Assembly (NCBI RefSeq): GCF_027594825.1
Contig: NZ_CP088930.1
Span: 4,401,019 to 4,465,018, forward strand
Source: Serratia liquefaciens
GTDB taxonomy: Bacteria; Pseudomonadota; Gammaproteobacteria; Enterobacterales; Enterobacteriaceae
DNA length: 64,000 nucleotides
Direction of reading: 5' to 3'
The notes beneath the pieces are model-generated. The model was not told the DNA's origin and did no database searches. It saw nothing but the letters and a program-made list of their open reading frames with translations. Within the stretch, counting starts at the first letter, position 1. Each line of letters opens with the position of its first letter. Both the position numbers and the translations under genes were made by a program. Below, one piece after another: positions 58,718-64,000 of the stretch.

Positions 58718-59932
58718 TCAGTCCAAATGCTTCGGCGTTTCGCGCCTGAACCCCAGACCGATGATCCGGCCAAATAAATGTGGCAACCAACGGCTGTTGC
58801 CTACCCGGGCCATCAGTTTGGAGCCCTCACTTGCGCGGCGTTTTTTCGGCCGGCGCTGGCTCATTTTGATTTGCAGAAACTGGGTGGCTTTGGTGGGGAA
58901 ATTGCGGCGGCGCTGTACCTGCAGCAGGTGTTTTAGCTGCAAGCGCTGGCTGCGCAGCGGGGCAATGATTGCGTTGGCGGTTGCGACCGCATCCTGAATT
59001 GCCAAATTCACCCCAACGCCGCCGATGGGTGACATGGCGTGCGCGGCATCGCCTATGCACAGCACGCCCGGCTTGGCCCACTGATCCAGACGATCGATGC
59101 GGATGCTGAGCAGCTTCACCTGTTCCCAACTGACGATCGTCTGCAGGCGATGATCCTGGAACGGCGCCACCTCGGCAATCTGCAGCAAAAAATTCTCCAG
59201 CCCATCTTGTTGGATCGCCTCGAAACTGCCTTTGTCGATCGAATAGCCGCACTGCCAGTATTCACCCCGGTCGATCATGATGAAGTTTTGCTTCGGCCCG
59301 GTGTGGCCCATCGACCAGGCCGGGTCGCCGACCTTTTTATCGATCTTCATCCATAACACGTCGCGCGGTGAGCCAAAGCTGTGGCTGCTGAGAGAAGCCT
59401 GTTCGCGCACCACCGAGTTGCGTCCGTCGGTACCTATCACCAACTGGCAGCGAACGCGGATCGGCCCTTCGGGCGTGTCCGCCAGCACGCCGCAGACCTG
59501 GCCGCGATCGTACAACAGCTGGTGTACCTGCGCGGACTTGATCAGTGTGAATTCGGGAAAGGCGGCGGCCTTTTCTGCCAGAAAGTTGAGAAACTCCCAT
59601 TGCGGCATAAAGGCGATAAATTTGCAGCGGGTAGGCAGATGTGTGAAGTCGGCCAGCCGAATGTCACGTCCGGCGATCTCGGCATGCAGCGTTTCTGCAC
59701 GCTGGTGTGGCAGAGCCAGTAATTCTTCCAGCAGGCCAAGCTGATACATGATTTCCAGCGTTGAGGGGTGAATGGTATCGCCGCGAAAATCACGCAAAAA
59801 ATCGGCGTGTTTTTCCAGCACCATCACGTTAATGCCGGCCCGTGCCAACAGATAGCCGAGCATCAGCCCGGCGGGGCCGCCGCCAACGATACAACAACGG
59901 GTGACATAAGGCGTGATCAGGGACTGTGGCAT
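58718..59932 (-). CDS. FAD-dependent monooxygenase behind a Fur box
   Basis: Flavoprotein hydroxylase of 404 residues in the PHBH/UbiH group. The ADP-binding motif is CCIVGGGPAGLMLGYLLARAGINVMVLEKH (about 12-41), the DG motif is LVIGTDGRNSVVREQ, and GD motif VLCIGDAAHAMSPIGGVGVNLAIQDAV is near 275. It hydroxylates an aromatic or similar substrate with NAD(P)H and O2. The C-terminus is basic (PKKRRASEGSK). GAGGT lies six bases before the ATG at 59932; an in-frame upstream start falls in the Fur box. Iron-regulated expression suggests a role in siderophore, heme or catechol metabolism, which the sequence cannot resolve. Confidence 0.88.
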   Translation of the reverse strand: MPQSLITPYVTRCCIVGGGPAGLMLGYLLARAGINVMVLEKHADFLRDFRGDTIHPSTLEIMYQLGLLEELLALPHQRAETLHAEIAGRDIRLADFTHLPTRCKFIAFMPQWEFLNFLAEKAAAFPEFTLIKSAQVHQLLYDRGQVCGVLADTPEGPIRVRCQLVIGTDGRNSVVREQASLSSHSFGSPRDVLWMKIDKKVGDPAWSMGHTGPKQNFIMIDRGEYWQCGYSIDKGSFEAIQQDGLENFLLQIAEVAPFQDHRLQTIVSWEQVKLLSIRIDRLDQWAKPGVLCIGDAAHAMSPIGGVGVNLAIQDAVATANAIIAPLRSQRLQLKHLLQVQRRRNFPTKATQFLQIKMSQRRPKKRRASEGSKLMARVGNSRWLPHLFGRIIGLGFRRETPKHLD

Positions 59933-59986
59933 AGCGGTGACCTCAACGAGTCGCATCCTGCAAATCGTTATTGAAAACTTTATTTT

Positions 59987-60020
59987 GATAATGATTATCA
60001 ATATCAAATATGACTGTCAA
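59987..60020 (-). promoter_or_regulatory. Fur box and -35 of the FAD monooxygenase gene
   Basis: GATAATGATTATCAATATC (59987-60005) matches the 19-bp Fur consensus GATAATGATAATCATTATC at 17 positions. On the minus strand a perfect -35 TTGACA lies at 60020-60015, so Fur would cover the region from the -35 to the -10. The gene should be repressed by iron. Confidence 0.85.
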
Positions 60021-60250
60021 CCCGTGGCACTGTGTGGTCAAAGAGGGAAAACCGATTTTTTTGGCCCGTGCTCGCCTGGCTTCAGGCTTTACCTCATCCT
60101 GAATGGCTGCCCGTCGTCACCGGTGGGCAGCGAGAAGAGTATTCCCGAACGCCTTGCTGAAAGCGGTTGACCCGCGATGCCTGACGCGCCATCTTTATCC
60201 ATAAATCGGTATTATTTTGCTTAATGGTTCTTAAAAACGGGACGGTCAGC

Positions 60251-61120
60251 ATGGGGCGTGTCACCTTTGATCTGGAAGATCTGCGCAGTTACGTTACCGG
60301 TATTGAGTTGGGCAGTTTCGCTAAAGCGGCGGAGCGGCTGGGGCGTTCAACCTCGGCGGTCAGCGCACACCTGAAAAAGCTGGAGCAACAGGTTGGCACC
60401 CCCATTTTGCGCAAGGTCGGGCGCAACATGGTGATGACCGAAGCCGGCGAGACATTGCTGGGCTATGCCCGCCGGCTGCTGGAGCTGAACGAGGAGGCTG
60501 CCGCGGCGGTGCGCGGGCTGGATTTGCATGGCAGAGTGCGATTGGGGTTACAGGAAGACTTCGGGGAAACCTTTTTGCCGCAGGTGTTGGGCAGTTTCAC
60601 TCGCGCGCATCCGCGTGTGCGCATCGAAGCGCGGATCGCCCGCAATGCCGAGCTGATCGACTGGGTATTGAAAGGGGAGCTGGATTTGTCACTGGCGTGG
60701 GACGGGGGCATCAGCACGCCATTTCACCAGGCGCTGGGGCAAAGGCAAATGCACTGGATCGCCTCGCCTGATTTTGATCTGTCGCTCTGGCGCAGTGGGC
60801 ATGAACCGCTGCCGCTGGTGATGTTCGACGCCCCTTGCCTGATGCGCAGCGCGGCGACGCAGGCATTGGATCGTGCCGGGATTGCGTGGCGTGTCGCCTT
60901 TACCAGCCGTAGCCTGAATGGCGTATGGGCTGCCGTCAGCGCCGGGCTGGGAGTGACGGTACGCACCGATGCCGGGCTGCCGTCGGGATTATCCCTTTTG
61001 CCGCCCGGCATGTTACCGGCGTTAAGCCCGCTTGGCGTGGTGTTGCATCGCGCACAAGAAACCCCGGCGGCGGCCATTCAGCGGTTGGCGCAAATCGTGG
61101 CCGACAGAATCAAAGACTAG
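60251..61120 (+). CDS. LysR-family regulator
   Basis: LysR-type regulator of 289 residues. The winged helix is DLRSYVTGIELGSFAKAAERLGRSTSAVSAHLKKLEQQVGTPILRKVGRN. The ligand domain starts near residue 84 (GRVRLGLQEDFGETFLPQVL). I prefer the ATG at 60251, with GGGACGG upstream, to the in-frame ATG at 60224. It is divergent from the FAD monooxygenase gene (318 bp between starts) and overlaps sseA by 4 bp tail to tail. Its target is unknown; the monooxygenase is one candidate. Confidence 0.89.
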   Translation: MGRVTFDLEDLRSYVTGIELGSFAKAAERLGRSTSAVSAHLKKLEQQVGTPILRKVGRNMVMTEAGETLLGYARRLLELNEEAAAAVRGLDLHGRVRLGLQEDFGETFLPQVLGSFTRAHPRVRIEARIARNAELIDWVLKGELDLSLAWDGGISTPFHQALGQRQMHWIASPDFDLSLWRSGHEPLPLVMFDAPCLMRSAATQALDRAGIAWRVAFTSRSLNGVWAAVSAGLGVTVRTDAGLPSGLSLLPPGMLPALSPLGVVLHRAQETPAAAIQRLAQIVADRIKD

Positions 61121-61968
61121 TCCTGCTCGATCGGCTGATTGCCGCTCAGTGCGCCCCATTCGGTCCAGGCGCCGTCGTACAGTTTCACCTGGTCTGCACC
61201 AAGTGACAGCAGGCCAAACGCCAGAACGGCTGCGGTTACCCCGGAGCCACAGCTGGTGATGATGTGCCCGTTGAGATCGACGCCCTTGTCGCTGAACGTT
61301 TTCTTGAGGGCTTCCAGCGATTTGAAACGGCCGTTTTCCAGCAGTTCGCCGTAAGGAATATTGATGCTGCCGGGAATATGGCCACGGTGCAGGCCGGGGC
61401 GCGGCTCTGGGGCTTCAGCGTAAAAACGCGGCGCGGCGCGTGCGTCGAGGATCTGCACCTGCGTGTTCAGCGCCTGTTCCACCTGCTGCATAGTGACCAC
61501 CGCGTCTGCATTGAAGCGGGCGTTGAAGGTTTGCGGTGGGCGTTGCGTCGCGCCGGTTTCCAGCGGTTGTCCCAAGGCAGTCCAGCCGTTGAGGCCTTCG
61601 TCCAGCACATAAACCTGCTGTGCGCCAAAGTTACGGAAAGTCCACCAGCCGCGCGGGGCGGAGAACTGATTGCCCTCGTCATAGAACACAATGGTCTGCC
61701 GGTCGCTGATACCTAACTTGCCCGCCGCCGTGCTGAAGGCTTCCGCCGTGGGTAGCATATGCGGCAGATCGGTGTTTTTATCCGCGACGTCATCGATATC
61801 GAAGTACACCGCGCCCGGGATATGACCGCGTTCAAATTCGGCAAGCATATCTTTTTTCGGAACCAGGCCGACCGGAGACATTCTGACATCGACCACAACC
61901 AGATTTTCATCGTTGATATGTTGTGCAAGCCATTGGGGTGTAACCAGAAACGGAGAGTTCATCGTCAT
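61117..61968 (-). CDS. sseA: 3-mercaptopyruvate sulfurtransferase SseA
   Basis: Cytoplasmic enzyme of 283 residues with two rhodanese domains. The first is inactive (FDIDDVADKNTDLPHML... YDEGNQFSAPRGWW). The second carries the catalytic Cys240 in SCGSGVTAA, the CG-SGV-T loop specific for mercaptopyruvate sulfurtransferases, which transfer sulfur from 3-mercaptopyruvate to cyanide or thiols. GHIPGSINIPYGELL and KLYDGAWTEWGALSGN are family hallmarks. An ATG at 61968 with AGGCG upstream is used; an ATG two codons later is possible. Confidence 0.92.
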   Translation of the reverse strand: MTMNSPFLVTPQWLAQHINDENLVVVDVRMSPVGLVPKKDMLAEFERGHIPGAVYFDIDDVADKNTDLPHMLPTAEAFSTAAGKLGISDRQTIVFYDEGNQFSAPRGWWTFRNFGAQQVYVLDEGLNGWTALGQPLETGATQRPPQTFNARFNADAVVTMQQVEQALNTQVQILDARAAPRFYAEAPEPRPGLHRGHIPGSINIPYGELLENGRFKSLEALKKTFSDKGVDLNGHIITSCGSGVTAAVLAFGLLSLGADQVKLYDGAWTEWGALSGNQPIEQD

Positions 61969-62065
61969 TGTTCGCCTGTGGTGAAAACGGGTTTTCACTA
62001 TACACCAGTGCGCACTTCGATGAGGTAAGATGTTAGCTCAATGGCGAAAACGGGAGCCTGACGCG

Positions 62066-62482
62066 ATGACGGATAAGCATTTTGGCGGTGCGAAAATTGC
62101 GTTGTTGTACGGCGACAGCGTGCTGACCTATCAGCGAGACGACAAGCCCGACATTCCCTGGCCTGGCTGTTGGGATCTGCCCGGTGGTGGGCGCGAAAAC
62201 GGCGAAACTCCACTGCAATGTGTGCAGCGGGAAACCCTGGAAGAGTTCGGCCTGCGGATTGCTGCGGGGCAGGTTCGTCACCAGCAGCGCTACGAGGGGA
62301 TTTTCGCCGGCTATCCACCGACCTGGTTTATGCTGGGCGAAATCACCACACGACAGATTGCCGCCATCCGCTTTGGCGATGAAGGGCAGCGCTGGCAGAT
62401 TATGGCTCTCGACCGCTTTATCCACCACCCGCAGGGGATCTCGCATCTTCAACGGCGGCTGGCGGAGCACCTGCAGCGTTAG
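62066..62482 (+). CDS. Nudix hydrolase
   Basis: Small hydrolase of 138 residues that cleaves nucleoside diphosphates linked to another group. The Nudix box GGGRENGETPLQCVQRETLEEFGL (about residues 41-64) is complete, with REXXEE catalytic glutamates. GGGAG nine bases before the ATG at 62066 sets the start. The gene is convergent with the TudS-like gene (4-bp overlap of stop codons). The substrate is unknown; absence of an N-terminal extension argues against the specialised DNA-repair MutT type. Confidence 0.9.
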   Translation: MTDKHFGGAKIALLYGDSVLTYQRDDKPDIPWPGCWDLPGGGRENGETPLQCVQRETLEEFGLRIAAGQVRHQQRYEGIFAGYPPTWFMLGEITTRQIAAIRFGDEGQRWQIMALDRFIHHPQGISHLQRRLAEHLQR

Positions 62483-62979
62483 GGGCGTTCCTCGGCCTCC
62501 ACCCGGGCGATCAGCGCCTCCAACTGACGGTCGGAATAGACCTCAATGCCATTCTGACGCAGCAGCTCGGCGGTGACGCCGCTGCCGGGTTTGGTCTGGC
62601 CGCTGAAAGAACCGTCGTAGATAAATTGGCTACCGCAGGACGGGCTGCCGTCGGTGAGCAGGGCAAAGCGGCAGCCGTGGCGCCGTGCGGTTTCCAGGGC
62701 CAGATGGGCGCCAAGCAGGTAATTGTCGGTGACGTCACCGCCGCTGATCTCCATAACCCGAGCCCGTTGCGCGAGCACCGTGGCCCCTTCGGCGGCCGGC
62801 GTGATTTCTGCTGAGGGACGTGGCGTGGAGAAACCGGCGGCCAGTTCCGGGCAGCAAACCACCAAACGGCCTTCGCGCTGCCAGCGCAGAAGGGTGGGAT
62901 GGGGCAACGGTTTATCGGAACCGTTATAGCGAACTTTAAAACCGGCCAGGCAGGCGCTGAATAAAATTTTTGACGGCAT
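62479..62979 (-). CDS. DUF523 / TudS-type thiouracil desulfidase-like protein
   Basis: Protein of 166 residues of the DUF523 family. Conserved cysteines lie in KILFSACLAGFKVRYNG (Cys near 9), VVCCPELAAGFSTPRPSAEI (CPE motif) and DGSPSCGSQFIYDGSFSG, positions that ligate an [4Fe-4S] cluster in the TudS desulfidase, which removes sulfur from 2-thiouracil. Whether this protein has the same activity is unproven. It is convergent with the Nudix gene. The ribosome site is weak. Confidence 0.83.
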   Translation of the reverse strand: MPSKILFSACLAGFKVRYNGSDKPLPHPTLLRWQREGRLVVCCPELAAGFSTPRPSAEITPAAEGATVLAQRARVMEISGGDVTDNYLLGAHLALETARRHGCRFALLTDGSPSCGSQFIYDGSFSGQTKPGSGVTAELLRQNGIEVYSDRQLEALIARVEAEERP

Positions 62980-63050
62980 GGGTCTGTCTCTGTCGCAGTA
63001 GCGAAAGCGTGGCACAGGCGGCCCACGCGCGCGGCTTTAACATAGCAGAA

Positions 63051-63725
63051 TCAGCCCGCCGAGGGCAGGGCCAAACGGTTAATCTCCACCGGTTCAAGAA
63101 TGCGCAAGTCTGTCTCACGCCGTGCCACGGCCAACATTGCCAGTCCGATACGTTCGGTGGTGGTGACCTGATTGGGGAACAGCCGTTGGGCACCAAACCA
63201 CAGCGGTTTAAAAAGCCGGTACAGCAGGTCATAAAGCCGGGTTCGGGAGCGGATGCCGTGCAGTGGCACGATAACGCCGGGGCGGAACATCACCGCATGG
63301 AACGGCAGCGCCAACAAGGCATTTTCGGTAGCGCCCTTGACCCGCGCCCACATGCTGCGGCCTTGCTCGCTGCTGTCGGTGCCGACGCCGGAGACGTAAA
63401 TAAAGACCATGTTCGGGTTTAACCGAGCCAGGGGGCGGCCTGCGGCCAGCGTCAGATCGTAAGTCAGGGCACGGTAGCGTGCTTCGCTCATGCCGGCGGA
63501 AGATACGCCAAGGCAGAAGAAGCAGGCGTCGTAACCGCTGAGCTGAGTCTCCACGGCGGACAAATCACTCAGATCGGACAACGTCAGTTGGCGGAGCCTG
63601 GCATCGCTTTGCGTCAGTTCACTGCGGCCGATGCTCAGCACTTCCGTCACCTGCGGATCGAGCAGACATTCGCGCAGTGCGCCTTGCCCCACCATGCCGC
63701 TGGCGCCGAATATTATCACTTTCAT
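63051..63725 (-). CDS. NAD(P)-binding Rossmann oxidoreductase
   Basis: Extended-SDR-like protein of 224 residues that begins MKVIIFGASGMVGQGALRECL, a GxxGxxG cofactor site, and continues DACFFCLGVSSAGMSEARYRALTYDLT and MVFIYVSGVGTDSSEQGRSMWARVKGATENALLALPF, with the YVSG and WARVKGATE motifs found in NAD(P)H-binding epimerase-like proteins. AGGAGA eight bases before the ATG at 63725 sets the start. It overlaps the upstream AraC gene by 4 bp (ATGA) and is probably coupled with it. The substrate is unknown. Confidence 0.85.
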   Translation of the reverse strand: MKVIIFGASGMVGQGALRECLLDPQVTEVLSIGRSELTQSDARLRQLTLSDLSDLSAVETQLSGYDACFFCLGVSSAGMSEARYRALTYDLTLAAGRPLARLNPNMVFIYVSGVGTDSSEQGRSMWARVKGATENALLALPFHAVMFRPGVIVPLHGIRSRTRLYDLLYRLFKPLWFGAQRLFPNQVTTTERIGLAMLAVARRETDLRILEPVEINRLALPSAG

Positions 63726-64000
63726 AACCTGTTCTCCTGACGCCCGGCCATGCGTTGATGACGCCAGCGGTTCGGCGTTTGGGATTCCCATTGCATAAAG
63801 GCACGGCTAAACGAATTCAGTTCTTCGAACCCCAGCACGAAGGCAATTTCACCGGGTTCCAGATCGGTGTCCGACAGCAGATGGCAGGCCGTACGGTGGC
63901 GGGTTTTATCTAACAGTTGCTGATAGCTATAGCCGTGCTGTTGCAGACGACGCTGCAGGGTGCGTGGGCTGAGGTACAGCTCGGCAGCCACGCTGTTCAC
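63722..64000 (-). CDS. AraC-family regulator, C-terminal part only (window edge)
   Basis: Only the last 92 residues are in the window. They are a double helix-turn-helix of AraC type: VAAELYLSPRTLQRRLQQHGYSYQQLLDKTRHRTACHLLSDTDLEPGEIAFVLGFEELNSFSRAFMQWESQTPNRWR. The frame continues past base 64000, so the visible start codon is not the true start. It is followed by an overlapping oxidoreductase gene, a frequent AraC-plus-NAD-dependent-enzyme pair, so it probably regulates that enzyme. Confidence 0.88.
   Translation of the reverse strand: MNSVAAELYLSPRTLQRRLQQHGYSYQQLLDKTRHRTACHLLSDTDLEPGEIAFVLGFEELNSFSRAFMQWESQTPNRWRHQRMAGRQENRL

Overview
The window looks like chromosomal DNA of an enterobacterium, most likely Serratia or a close relative. 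This is inferred from the recognised gene set (lsrK/lsrG, cytoplasmic amyA, lgoTRD, yehS, sseA, a phnCDEE importer, urea amidolyase with urtABCDE), the GC-rich coding sequence and the short intergenic gaps. I see no rRNA, tRNA, CRISPR array, insertion sequence or prophage. Both edges cut through genes: an lsrK-like kinase on the left and an AraC-type regulator on the right.

Layout. 1-3.1 kb: AI-2 processing (lsrK, lsrG), then a LysE-type exporter convergent with an AraC regulator. 3.2-7.5 kb: RIO-type kinase, alpha-amylase, and a three-gene operon of envelope proteins (CsgG-like, DUF4810, DUF799). 7.9-10.5 kb: a MarR-GNAT fusion, twin DUF1471 secreted peptides with duplicated promoter/operators, and a TetR regulator. 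10.5-13 kb: a MetNIQ-type ABC importer. 13.3-21.3 kb: small metabolic enzymes and LysR regulators. 21.3-22.5 kb: a second tryptophanyl-tRNA synthetase gene behind a leader peptide with tandem Trp codons and a terminator hairpin. 22.5-26.2 kb: L-galactonate locus (lgoT, lgoR, lgoD). 26.3-29.9 kb: phosphonate-type importer phnCDEE. 30.2-32.8 kb: an enhancin-like M60 metallopeptidase. 33-35.2 kb: yehS and a chemoreceptor with a sigma-28 promoter. 35.6-41.5 kb: an organosulfur operon (ssuD-sfnG-FAD oxidoreductase) divergent from a sigma-54 activator fused to an SsuA-like ligand-binding domain. 41.5-53.5 kb: a nitrogen-controlled urea operon (allophanate hydrolase, urea carboxylase, GntR, UrtABCDE). 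53.5-58.7 kb: accessory stretch with a ParDE-type pair, a DUF2165 membrane protein, an acid phosphatase gene carrying an in-frame amber codon, a GNAT, and a RES-domain toxin-antitoxin pair. 58.7-64 kb: an iron-regulated FAD monooxygenase, a LysR, sseA, a Nudix enzyme, a TudS/DUF523 protein, a Rossmann-fold oxidoreductase and a partial AraC gene.

The theme is nutrient scavenging under regulation that can be read in the DNA: sigma-54 promoters with enhancer sites for sulfur and nitrogen, candidate Pho boxes for phosphonate and phosphatase genes, a Fur box, and an attenuator sensing charged tRNA-Trp. The two most interesting items are the sigma-54 activator that appears to have captured a cytoplasmic SsuA-type sensor, with paired palindromes and a -24/-12 promoter in front of its likely target operon, and the trpS paralogue attenuator. 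All family assignments rest on recognition of sequence motifs without database searches.
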